A stretch of 6,045 nt of DNA from UBA1731 sp963626295 (lineage in GTDB: Bacteria > Verrucomicrobiota > Kiritimatiellia > RFP12 > UBA1067): NCBI GenBank assembly GCA_963626295.1, contig CAVFWS010000108.1, positions 1-6,045 on the forward strand, in the 5' to 3' direction. Numbering within the stretch: position 1 is the stretch's first letter; every line of letters begins with the position of its first letter. Shown here one piece after another: positions 1 through 6,045 of this stretch. Both the position numbers and the translations under genes were made by a program. The notes beneath the pieces were generated by a model. It had not been told where the DNA came from and did not search any database. It worked only from the letters and a program-made list of their open reading frames with translations.

Positions 1-6
1 GACCAT
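1..6 (-). CDS. Start of a third operon gene, cut by the window edge
   Basis: Only ATG GTC (Met-Val) of this gene is inside the window, so its product cannot be named. The start is supported by a perfect AGGAGGT Shine-Dalgarno sequence four bases upstream. It begins 18 bases after the stop codon of the GH109 gene on the same strand, which makes it very likely the next gene of the same operon. By position it could be another glycosidase, sulfatase, transporter or sugar-processing enzyme, but nothing in the six visible bases decides this. Confidence 0.7.
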
Positions 7-10
7 GGCG

Positions 11-17
11 ACCTCCT
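11..17 (-). promoter_or_regulatory. Strong Shine-Dalgarno site of the truncated gene
   Basis: Reading the minus strand, AGGAGGT is followed by CGCC and then ATG at 6-4. This is a full match to the 16S rRNA anti-Shine-Dalgarno core, although the four-base spacing is on the short side. It is the main evidence that a gene begins at the left edge, and it shows that the organism uses canonical ribosome binding sites. Confidence 0.8.
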
Positions 18-24
18 ATCCGTT

Positions 25-1452
25 TTAGACGTTCAACTGAGAAGAATCCTTTTCGATATTTGCGCCGTCAAGGCCCATTTTCTTCAGATCCACTCCCCCA
101 ATATCGACAGCTCTCGCCGTCTTCCATCCACCGCGCGTGAAATCTGGAATGTCGATCACCCTTGATCTGTCGTTTACGGATTTCTCAGACAGCTGGAAGA
201 TCGATGACCAAGCCGCAAGATCGTAGACATCCATATCAAGTGGCAACCCGTTCTGCAGACAATACGCCCAACGCAAGTCCATGATGAAATCCATTCCTCC
301 ATGTCCGCCAAGTTTTGCCGCGACAGTTCCAGCCACCTTCCACAACGGATGCTTATGGAGCTCACGGATCTCTGCGGCCTTCGCGTCGTCAAAATAGCGA
401 TGGGCGCCATTATCCCCAACCTGCTTTTCAAACGCGATGTTGAAGCGCGGATAACTCATCGAGATGCCCTTGGTGCCGCTCAGCAGGTTGATGCGGCTGT
501 ACGGGCGGGGAGACACCACGTCATACTGCAATGTGATCGTGGCTCCATTTACGGTCTTGATGTTCGTGATGCTCATGTCGCCGGCAGAGTATTTCAGCTT
601 GTTCTGCCATGCATCCGCCGGGAATTTTGCCTTCGTGAATTCGCCCAATGCGGCAGGTCGCGACTCCATGGCCGTAAGGTAATCGAAACGATCTCCACGA
701 TTGATGTTCATGGCAAGGGCGATTGGGCCAAGCCCGTGCGTCGGGTACTGGTTTCCCCTGTGTTCAAGCGCCCGCCGCAAACGCCAGGCATTATGCTCGG
801 AAGCCTGTTTGAACTTGTACGCCCGGCAATCATGGATATATCCCGCTTCGGCATGGACGATATCGCCAAGAAAACCCTGCCTGACAAGATTCATCTGCAG
901 AAGTTCATATTCGCCGTAGCAACAGTTTTCGAGCATCATGCAGTGGCGGCGAGTCGCCTCGCAAGTCTCCACGAACTCCCAGCATTCTTCGACCGTAGAG
1001 CAGCCGCACACCTCCAGCAGGGTATGCTTTCCCGCCTTCATGGCATAGCAACTGATCGGCCTGTGCCAATCGATCGGCGTCACATTGTACACGACATCAA
1101 CGTCATCGGAATCGCACATCCGCTTGTATGCCTCCGGCCCCACGTATTCGCTGGCCTTCGGTCGCCCATGTTCTTGAAGCCATTTCTGGCAATCCGACAC
1201 GCGACCCTGGTCAAGATCGCACAAGGCCGTTACCATGCATCCGGGGATCAAGGCTATGCGATGAACGGCTGGCTTTCCGCGATCTCCAAGACCTACAACG
1301 CCAACCCGGATCCTGTCCATCGGCTTGGTGCGGAATTGGCTCATGGTTCCGCCACCGCCATGGCTCATGCGCGTACCCATGCAGCCGGCAGCTGCGGCGG
1401 CAACGCCAAGCCAAGCCGTTCCCTTGAGAAAATCCCTGCGATTCTGATCCAT
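25..1452 (-). CDS. GH109-type NAD-dependent glycosidase (alpha-N-acetylgalactosaminidase family), Tat-exported
   Basis: Gfo/Idh/MocA-fold protein of 475 residues, a normal length for family GH109, whose members cleave glycosidic bonds (classically terminal alpha-GalNAc) by transient oxidation with tightly bound NAD. The start at 1452 puts a twin-arginine signal at residues 4-10 (NRRDFLK), followed by a hydrophobic stretch ending AAGC at 21-24; Cys24 could be lipidated, though the -3 position is Ala rather than Leu or Val. The Rossmann NAD motif GVVGLGDRG lies at 51-59. Further family-type blocks are TPIDWHRP (125-132), HCMMLEN (170-176), YIHD (205-208), YPTHGLGP (236-243) and MNINRGDR (248-255). 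Tyr236 and His239 probably match the active-site Tyr and His of characterised GH109 enzymes, and Glu147 and Tyr179 other active-site positions. The longer reading from 1587 is rejected because it would overlap the upstream gene and bury the Tat signal. The gene follows the large glycosidase-like gene by 34 bases. The fold is certain and GH109 membership very likely; GalNAc specificity is inferred. Confidence 0.9.
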   Translation of the reverse strand: MDQNRRDFLKGTAWLGVAAAAAGCMGTRMSHGGGGTMSQFRTKPMDRIRVGVVGLGDRGKPAVHRIALIPGCMVTALCDLDQGRVSDCQKWLQEHGRPKASEYVGPEAYKRMCDSDDVDVVYNVTPIDWHRPISCYAMKAGKHTLLEVCGCSTVEECWEFVETCEATRRHCMMLENCCYGEYELLQMNLVRQGFLGDIVHAEAGYIHDCRAYKFKQASEHNAWRLRRALEHRGNQYPTHGLGPIALAMNINRGDRFDYLTAMESRPAALGEFTKAKFPADAWQNKLKYSAGDMSITNIKTVNGATITLQYDVVSPRPYSRINLLSGTKGISMSYPRFNIAFEKQVGDNGAHRYFDDAKAAEIRELHKHPLWKVAGTVAAKLGGHGGMDFIMDLRWAYCLQNGLPLDMDVYDLAAWSSIFQLSEKSVNDRSRVIDIPDFTRGGWKTARAVDIGGVDLKKMGLDGANIEKDSSQLNV

Positions 1453-1460
1453 TTTCGAAC

Positions 1461-1468
1461 TTCCTTTC
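1461..1468 (-). promoter_or_regulatory. Shine-Dalgarno site of the GH109 gene
   Basis: The minus strand reads GAAAGGAA, eight bases before the ATG at 1452. It sits in the 34-base gap after the upstream stop codon and decides the start: the resulting protein begins directly with the Tat signal. No terminator or promoter is apparent in the gap, which supports co-transcription. Confidence 0.65.
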
Positions 1469-1486
1469 TTTCTGTATTCATGCAAA

Positions 1487-4400
1487 TCAGTAAACGTATC
1501 GTTTGACGATCTCCACAAGCGCATTGGCATTCTCCGGATCGGAGGATTCAAGGCGAAGCGCACGGACACCATCGACTGTAGGGCCATCCGTGAACTTCTT
1601 CACGCGTCCCGCCTCTACCGACTCCAATTTCCATTCATGCCAACCAAAGAACCGCTTCACCTTGAGCACCGGATCTTTCACAGGACCGCGAAGCGTGACC
1701 TCAAGCCTTGCATCCTCGCCCGGACGCATCTTCACAGGCGGCAAGGTATCGGCCCCTTTAGACGGAGACCATTCCACGGGCATCTCTGCCTCCCAGGATA
1801 GGGATCCCCTCATCTCATCCGTCAGCGGCTTCAGTGCCGGACGAGGGTTGCCCCGAACGAAGAACGTAACTTCGGCCCGCGCCGCCGCCCGATCCGACGC
1901 CCGCGCAACATACGAGCAGTCGTTTACGCCTGCCTTGAGTTCTATGGACGATCCGTTCGCACGCTTCTTGAAGTCCCCCTTTTCGTCGTATAGGTTCCAA
2001 ACCCCATCCTTCAGTTCCGCATAGTCACCCACCATAAACTCGAATGGCACAGGTATCTTCTTCCCATTGACCTTCAGCGATATGTCTTCGCATGACGTCT
2101 CACGAAGCGCAAGCGCCTTGATGTCTGAGATCGACACGTCCAAGCTCGGCGGACGGGAGCCGATGTTCTCCGAATTGGCGTCAAGCACACCTTCTACGCC
2201 GGCGACAGGTATTTCATTGAGAAAGATGCGTACCACGGCCACGAATTTTGGACGGAGCAGATTCATGTATTCCGGGTTGCCGATAACGAATGGCCATTCG
2301 TACTTCAAATAGGCGTCAACGTCGCGTTCGCGGAAAGGCAGTTCAACGTACTTCCATCCCTTGAAGTCAATCTTGACGAGATGATCCGACCGGGCTGCCG
2401 CATGTTCGCGGGGATTCTGGAGCTGAACATCAAGGATCGCGCCGGAGCCGTCACCCTTGACCCAAAGGCCTATTCCCTCCGCTCCATCTAGATTCAGGTA
2501 CTCAGGCCCATCAAATGTCCGTTCAAGCCTCGCCCATGCGCCACGGCGCCGTCCCGAATCATTTACCGCTGTCAACCGCGTCACGCGACCGCGCTCTGGA
2601 TCATCCGCCGATACGGCGGCAAGCTTGACGCCTTTGGCCGAGATCGGCTTGAACTTCGTCAGTGAGGTGGAATTAAACACGCTACGTGCCGCAGGGCTCT
2701 CGTAGCTTGAGAGATTGCTCAATGCCTCTACGCGAACACCTGCCGTACCGGGCGATGCCACGTCGAACTTCCACCTGTTGCCTACGCCATCGCCACGAAC
2801 CCGATGCATGAAAGTCTCTATTGGGGTGTATAGCCACTCGCCTTTCGCCCCCTGCTCAAGTATGCCTTCTTTCGTCTCGTCAGCAAGCTCCCTAATCACA
2901 GCGTCCGAAAAGGCTCGGGTCAGGCGGAACCGCTCATACCAGCCGATCTTCGTGAGCGCCTTCTCCTGAAGGGCGGGCAGGAAACCGCTGTTGGCGTTGA
3001 GTCCCTGCAAGGACATCGCGGAATCCACACCGGCGTTCTTCGCGGCAAAATACTCGGTCTCGTCCGGGAAGCGGCAACGCGAGGTCTTCTTCGGCATCTG
3101 CGGCTGCCACCAGCCCATCTGCGTCTCGATGAAGTTTGACTTCTGCCCGGACGCCCTATTGGCACGGATGTGATATGCCTCAAACGGCTTTGCCCCGAAA
3201 GTCACATTGTCCAACGCACCGATCGTAGAGCGGAACGGATAGAAATGCGGCGGCGAACAGCTCATCTCAATGCGCGGCGGATTTCGTCGCCTGTCAAGGC
3301 GTGCCGCGATCTTGGCGCCCATCTTTGCAATCGCATACGGATCCCGCATGCCCTCGGAACCGTCAAAATAGACCATGTCGGCCCCTATTGTGTTATACAC
3401 ATAGGCAAGCCTGTCGGCAAGTTCATCGGCAAGCGGAGAATCGACTTCGGGATAGAATGAAAAGTACCGCTGCTGAAGATATTTGGCCCGCGTACCCGCC
3501 GCATGGTCCTTCACCTTAGTATTGATGGCGCCACGGGTTATGCCCGTAAAGGCATACGGCTTCTCGCGCCGGATTCCCGTATATGTCACAATCTCGCCTT
3601 CTATCTCAATGGCGTTCCCATTGGACGAATATGTCATTACCACGTCATGCTTCGGGCCAGGCAACTCATTGACAACCACCTCTGTGGAATCTTTCGTAAG
3701 CGGGTTCGCCAATGTATAGGTATATGTCGCAATAAGGTTTGAGTGTGCCACTGGCGTGACCCAAGAATCGCGGAAGTCTATGCAGGCCGTAAGCGTATGC
3801 ATGGAAACGTTCAGCCCCGCCGCACGTATCTTGTCTGCGACAGACTTCATATCCGATATGCCGCCGGGGTACTTTCTCGGATTGACTTCGTAATGGCCAA
3901 GCGTATCATGCCACGAATGCAGATGGATAATGGAGACACCGGCTCTCACGGCAGCATCTATCCACGCGTCAACGGACTTGCTGAACATGTTCGCAAACAT
4001 GTAGGACTGTCGCGTCTGCGGCGAACCGAGCGACCATGGCCCGCCGGCCTCCGAATAGACGAGTCCAGAAGCCTTTACTGCGTCACGGAGCTTTTCGACA
4101 AAGCCATGGCGAGATCCCGCAAGTAGGGCAAATCGCTTCCCTTTGGCCTGAAATCTGCCGGCTACGCTTACGGTAAGGCCGTCCCTTGAAGCCTTCATCT
4201 CACCTTCATAGTCAAACGCACGCAGCGCAACCGCACTATCGTCATCAGAAGAGGCGTTCGCCATTCCGCCAATGTAGGAGCGGCATGCGGGACGCAAACA
4301 GGCGAGCGTCACAGACTGGCAATCTGACGCCGTGAACTCCTCCACCGAAAATTCCAAGCCAAACTTGGCATCCTTGAACCTCTCTACAAGACGCACTCCG

Positions 4401-4681
4401 TCCTTGAAGGTAATGACAAGCGTACCATCCGCACCACGCGAGATGTCACTTGATTGGACGGCCTTCCCGTCCGACGTGACGTATGAAGCCCACGGGCAAG
4501 CCTCGCGCAACAGTTCCCGTCCGCTCGCAGTCTCCTTCAACGATTCGCAATTGCCGCCTTTGAAACTGAGCTCAATATCCGTTCCCCTAATCGAAAAAGG
4601 CTCGGCGGCAGACACAAATCCGCCAATGAAGATGCACCACAATAGAACAATTGACTTCTCTTGCATAATTTTCTTTGCCAT
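1487..4681 (-). CDS. Large secreted protein, putative glycoside hydrolase of unassigned family
   Basis: About 1,064 residues from the chosen start. Residues 1-25 form a signal peptide: Lys-rich start, hydrophobic core IVLLWCIFIGGFV, likely cleavage after VSA. Residues about 27-220 look like a beta-sandwich of the kind preceding the barrel in many retaining glycosidases. Residues about 230-600 resemble a TIM-barrel: IHLHSWHDTLGHY at 252-264, NPRKYPGG at 267-274, AAGLNVSMHTLT at 287-298, DMVYFDGSEG at 435-444 and MSLQG at 556-560. Asp440 in YFDG is a candidate nucleophile by analogy with clan GH-D and GH31 barrels. A beta-rich module is inserted at about 316-401. Residues about 666-856 have the look of a jelly-roll carbohydrate-binding domain (GIGLWVKGDGSG, then FKGWKYVELPF), and the rest is a beta-rich tail. 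The start at 4681 (or 4666, five residues shorter) is chosen for the signal peptide; neither has a clear ribosome site. First gene of the operon. I cannot place it in a numbered family; hydrolase activity is inferred. Confidence 0.8.
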   Translation of the reverse strand: MAKKIMQEKSIVLLWCIFIGGFVSAAEPFSIRGTDIELSFKGGNCESLKETASGRELLREACPWASYVTSDGKAVQSSDISRGADGTLVITFKDGVRLVERFKDAKFGLEFSVEEFTASDCQSVTLACLRPACRSYIGGMANASSDDDSAVALRAFDYEGEMKASRDGLTVSVAGRFQAKGKRFALLAGSRHGFVEKLRDAVKASGLVYSEAGGPWSLGSPQTRQSYMFANMFSKSVDAWIDAAVRAGVSIIHLHSWHDTLGHYEVNPRKYPGGISDMKSVADKIRAAGLNVSMHTLTACIDFRDSWVTPVAHSNLIATYTYTLANPLTKDSTEVVVNELPGPKHDVVMTYSSNGNAIEIEGEIVTYTGIRREKPYAFTGITRGAINTKVKDHAAGTRAKYLQQRYFSFYPEVDSPLADELADRLAYVYNTIGADMVYFDGSEGMRDPYAIAKMGAKIAARLDRRRNPPRIEMSCSPPHFYPFRSTIGALDNVTFGAKPFEAYHIRANRASGQKSNFIETQMGWWQPQMPKKTSRCRFPDETEYFAAKNAGVDSAMSLQGLNANSGFLPALQEKALTKIGWYERFRLTRAFSDAVIRELADETKEGILEQGAKGEWLYTPIETFMHRVRGDGVGNRWKFDVASPGTAGVRVEALSNLSSYESPAARSVFNSTSLTKFKPISAKGVKLAAVSADDPERGRVTRLTAVNDSGRRRGAWARLERTFDGPEYLNLDGAEGIGLWVKGDGSGAILDVQLQNPREHAAARSDHLVKIDFKGWKYVELPFRERDVDAYLKYEWPFVIGNPEYMNLLRPKFVAVVRIFLNEIPVAGVEGVLDANSENIGSRPPSLDVSISDIKALALRETSCEDISLKVNGKKIPVPFEFMVGDYAELKDGVWNLYDEKGDFKKRANGSSIELKAGVNDCSYVARASDRAAARAEVTFFVRGNPRPALKPLTDEMRGSLSWEAEMPVEWSPSKGADTLPPVKMRPGEDARLEVTLRGPVKDPVLKVKRFFGWHEWKLESVEAGRVKKFTDGPTVDGVRALRLESSDPENANALVEIVKRYVY
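3479..3736 (-). other. Beta-rich module inserted in the barrel of the large glycosidase-like protein
   Basis: Residues about 316-401 of the 1,064-residue protein interrupt the barrel between the HTLT strand and the YFDGSEG strand. The segment has an order I associate with small beta modules in phage tail and other structural proteins: TLANPLTKDSTEVVV, then IEIEGEIVTYTG, then FTGITRGAINTKVKDHAAGT. The matching generic pattern is I-x-G/x-E-x-I-x-Y-T-G, then T-G-x-x-R-G, then H-x-x-G. The resemblance is from memory of the pattern, not from a search. It may cap or shape the active site. Confidence 0.5.
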
Positions 4682-4697
4682 GGTCTGCCCAAAAGTG

Positions 4698-4707
4698 GTT
4701 GCAAAAG
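4698..4707. repeat. GTTGCAAAAG repeat, copy 1 (candidate operator)
   Basis: This ten-base string lies just before the start of the large minus-strand gene and recurs exactly at 4808-4817, inside the first codons of the divergent regulator. A related TTTTGTGCAAAA lies between them. Exact ten-base repeats on both flanks of a divergent control region are suggestive of regulator sites, but the A-rich composition lowers the significance. Confidence 0.4.
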
Positions 4708-4708
4708 T

Positions 4709-4737
4709 ATCATACAGCGAATGAAAAGACAAATATA
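4709..4737 (-). promoter_or_regulatory. Possible promoter region of the glycosidase operon
   Basis: The operon promoter should lie between the two divergent starts. Minus-strand -10 candidates are TATGAT at 4714-4709 and TATATT at 4737-4732. Neither has a convincing -35 hexamer at 16-18 bases; the second has only a T-run there. A weak core promoter would fit dependence on an AraC-type activator such as the divergent regulator. The choice between the two is unresolved. Confidence 0.3.
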
Positions 4738-4746
4738 TACAATCTG

Positions 4747-4758
4747 TTTTGTGCAAAA
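4747..4758. repeat. TTTTGTGCAAAA near-palindrome (candidate operator)
   Basis: Five-base arms TTTTG and CAAAA flank a two-base centre. It shares TGCAAAA with the repeats at 4698-4707 and 4808-4817; the shared heptamers begin at 4700, 4752 and 4810, so the gaps are 52 and 58 bases. It is positioned roughly 40-50 bases upstream of the predicted regulator start of transcription, where an activator or repressor site could act. Confidence 0.35.
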
Positions 4759-4782
4759 AAAAAACCTTATTTTTATCAACTG

Positions 4783-4791
4783 TGATATAAT
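4783..4791 (+). promoter_or_regulatory. Extended -10 promoter of the regulator gene
   Basis: TGATATAAT is a perfect extended -10 element (TG, one base, TATAAT). No good -35 is seen (AACCTT at 17-base spacing), but the A10 tract at 4755-4764 lies just upstream, where an UP-like element could compensate. Transcription would begin near A4798 or A4800, directly at the ATG at 4800, giving an mRNA with little or no leader. Confidence 0.65.
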
Positions 4792-4799
4792 CGGCGCAT

Positions 4800-5990
4800 A
4801 TGAGAAAGTTGCAAAAGGATATCCACATCCTCGTAAATGCCGCCAAATGCTCTGGGCGCAGGTTCCTACAGGGTTTTCTTTCCGCAGTAGATGGGCGAGC
4901 CGACTTCCGCCTACACATCTGCGAGATGTCCGATTACGGGAAGAAATCATTGGAGGATGCGATTCTGTCAAACCGTGTCGATGGCCTCGTCACAAGCGAA
5001 ATAGAAGACTCGCATCTCGCCGAGCTATTCGAGCGTTCCGATTTCCCGATTGTCGTAATAGGTACGCGAAAAAACTGCCTACCGCATCGAACGAGAAACA
5101 TCAGGATAGTCACGGTCGATGAATTCAAGTTGGCCGCAACCGCGACCCACTATCTCATCGGGTGTGGACGGTTCGCGACATATGGATACGTCCATTTTCG
5201 GGAAGACTTCTGCCGTTATCTTTCACGGCAACGAGAACAGGGGTTTTATGAAGCATTGGAGCAAGCCCATCTTAAAGGCATCAGCTATACGACAAACTTG
5301 CCGGAAGGAAAATCAGATGCCCTTCAACTCGGAGCATGGCTAAAGTCCCTCCCAAAACCTGCCGCGATTCTCGTCGGCTATGATCGACGCGCGGCTGAAG
5401 TGCTCGATGCCTGTGCACGAAACGGCATTGCAGTCCCGGATGAGATACGGGTCATCGGCATTGATGATGACGAAATCATCTGCCAACAGACAAGGCCGAG
5501 GCTTACCAGCGTGACTACGGACAACATGAGCGAAGGGCATACCGCCGCACAGCAACTCGTCGCCATGTTGCGAAATGCCCGGAAAACATCTGAACGCAAG
5601 ACAGTTTTCAGCCAGACAGCACCAACAATTGTCGAACGGGAATCAACGCGTATCCTCGCACCGGGACTTGTCCTCGCTCGGCGCATGCATGAATTCATCC
5701 ATTCGAACGCTCATCGTGCCATCACAGTTGGTGAGGTCATCAGCCATTTCGGCGTGTCACGTAGGCTCGCCTACCTGCGATTCAAGGAATTCGAGCATAA
5801 ATCCATCCATCAGGCCATCCTTCTCGCACGCATTGCCCACGTCAAAAGAAGGCTATTGGGTTCACGGCAGAAGATCAACACGATTTCTCGCGCCTGTGGG
5901 TTCGAGAACCCGAACAACCTCAAGGTCGTCTTCCGCAAATTGACGGGAATGACTATGCGAGAATGGCGCACTCGAAACTGTCAAGGTTAA
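4800..5990 (+). CDS. XylR-type transcriptional regulator (sugar-binding domain plus AraC HTH)
   Basis: Cytoplasmic DNA-binding regulator of 396 residues, close to the roughly 390 of Escherichia coli XylR and of the same domain order. Residues about 6-285 form a LacI/periplasmic-binding-protein-like ligand domain: ILVNAAK (10-16), NRVDGLV (58-64), TVDEFKLAATATHYLIGCG (105-123), and VIGIDDDEI (218-226) followed by RPRLTSV (232-238), the usual effector-domain ending. Residues about 290-392 are an AraC domain with two helix-turn-helix units: ITVGEVISHFGVSRRLAYLRFKE (308-330, first unit) and ISRACGFENPNNLKVVFRKLTG (362-383, second unit). There is no N-terminal LacI HTH. The ATG at 4800 is preferred because the ligand domain begins almost at once, as in XylR; no Shine-Dalgarno precedes it. 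It is divergent from the glycosidase operon, so it probably controls that operon and perhaps itself. The ligand is unknown; xylose should not be assumed. Confidence 0.92.
   Translation: MRKLQKDIHILVNAAKCSGRRFLQGFLSAVDGRADFRLHICEMSDYGKKSLEDAILSNRVDGLVTSEIEDSHLAELFERSDFPIVVIGTRKNCLPHRTRNIRIVTVDEFKLAATATHYLIGCGRFATYGYVHFREDFCRYLSRQREQGFYEALEQAHLKGISYTTNLPEGKSDALQLGAWLKSLPKPAAILVGYDRRAAEVLDACARNGIAVPDEIRVIGIDDDEIICQQTRPRLTSVTTDNMSEGHTAAQQLVAMLRNARKTSERKTVFSQTAPTIVERESTRILAPGLVLARRMHEFIHSNAHRAITVGEVISHFGVSRRLAYLRFKEFEHKSIHQAILLARIAHVKRRLLGSRQKINTISRACGFENPNNLKVVFRKLTGMTMREWRTRNCQG
4808..4817. repeat. GTTGCAAAAG repeat, copy 2 (candidate operator inside the regulator start)
   Basis: Exact copy of 4698-4707, here spanning codons 3-6 of the regulator gene. 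If bound by the regulator, it would overlap the start of its own transcript and could give autorepression. Because it is also coding sequence (Lys-Leu-Gln-Lys region), chance is a real alternative. Confidence 0.35.
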
Positions 5991-6004
5991 CACAACTACA
6001 GGAC

Positions 6005-6034
6005 ACTACCATCCCATAGGGATGTGCGCGTAGT
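6005..6034. other. Interrupted hairpin after the regulator gene
   Basis: A six-base stem CATCCC/GGGATG closes a three-base ATA loop (6010-6024), and an outer five-base stem ACTAC/GTAGT (6005-6009 with 6030-6034) extends it across a five-base bulge TGCGC. It lies 15 bases after the regulator stop codon. No T-run follows on either strand, so a standard intrinsic terminator is not supported; it may be an end-of-transcript structure or chance. The remaining bases to 6045 show no gene. Confidence 0.3.
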
Positions 6035-6045
6035 ATAGCAAAACC

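Noticed and set aside
301..1506. Open frame of 401 codons on the plus strand, opposite the GH109 gene
   Set aside because: It is antisense to a clearly conserved enzyme, shows no recognisable domain, and lacks a ribosome site. Its length follows from the codon composition of the real gene.
1453..1587. Forty-five-residue upstream extension of the GH109 reading frame
   Set aside because: It overlaps the end of the upstream gene, is not family-like, and would place the Tat signal internally. The Met at 1452 has a ribosome site.
4730..4737. Bacteroidota-type -7 promoter element (TATATTTG on the minus strand)
   Set aside because: The matching -33 TTTG is only about 16 bases away rather than the usual 19-21, and the AGGAGGT ribosome site in the same operon argues against that phylum.
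4682..4918. Upstream extension of the large glycosidase-like frame to a Met at 4918
   Set aside because: It runs through the promoter region and into the regulator gene on the other strand, and it would bury the signal peptide about 80 residues in.
4661..5122. Plus-strand open frame of 153 codons overlapping the intergenic region and the regulator start
   Set aside because: It is out of frame with the regulator, contains no recognisable domain, and crosses the divergent promoter.
6005..6034. Intrinsic terminator for the regulator
   Set aside because: The stem is interrupted by a bulge and no T-run follows on either strand, so it is listed only as a hairpin.

Overview
The window holds one divergently transcribed carbohydrate-use locus. 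On the minus strand lie a secreted, unclassified glycosidase-like protein of about 1,064 residues, a Tat-exported GH109-type NAD-dependent glycosidase, and the first two codons of a third gene that runs off the left edge. The three share a strand, have gaps of only 34 and 18 bases, and the second and third have clear Shine-Dalgarno sequences, so they read as one operon. On the plus strand, leaving the same 118-base intergenic region, is a 396-residue XylR-type regulator: a sugar-binding periplasmic-protein-like domain followed by an AraC-type helix-turn-helix domain.

Layout: 1-6 start of the next operon gene; 25-1452 GH109 enzyme; 1487-4681 large putative glycosidase; 4682-4799 divergent control region with an extended -10 promoter, an A10 tract and repeats of a TTGCAAAA-type motif; 4800-5990 regulator; 5991-6045 a short tail with a weak interrupted hairpin and no recognised gene. 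No stretch over 300 bases lacks a gene. No RNA gene, mobile element or CRISPR array is visible.

Working model (inference): the regulator senses a sugar released from a host or plant glycan, binds the repeats between the two transcription units and controls the export-targeted enzymes. GH109 enzymes are known for removing alpha-linked N-acetylgalactosamine, as in mucin O-glycans and blood group A. The large protein may act on the same glycan, but its substrate cannot be read from sequence.

Organism: moderate GC, AGGAGGT-type ribosome binding sites in the operon interior (which argues against Bacteroidota, where these are usually weak), XylR-type regulators beside secreted glycosidases, and a very large unclassified glycosidase-like protein all fit the Planctomycetes-Verrucomicrobia-Chlamydiae group, perhaps a gut Kiritimatiellota or Lentisphaerota. 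This is inference from style of gene content, with no marker gene present.
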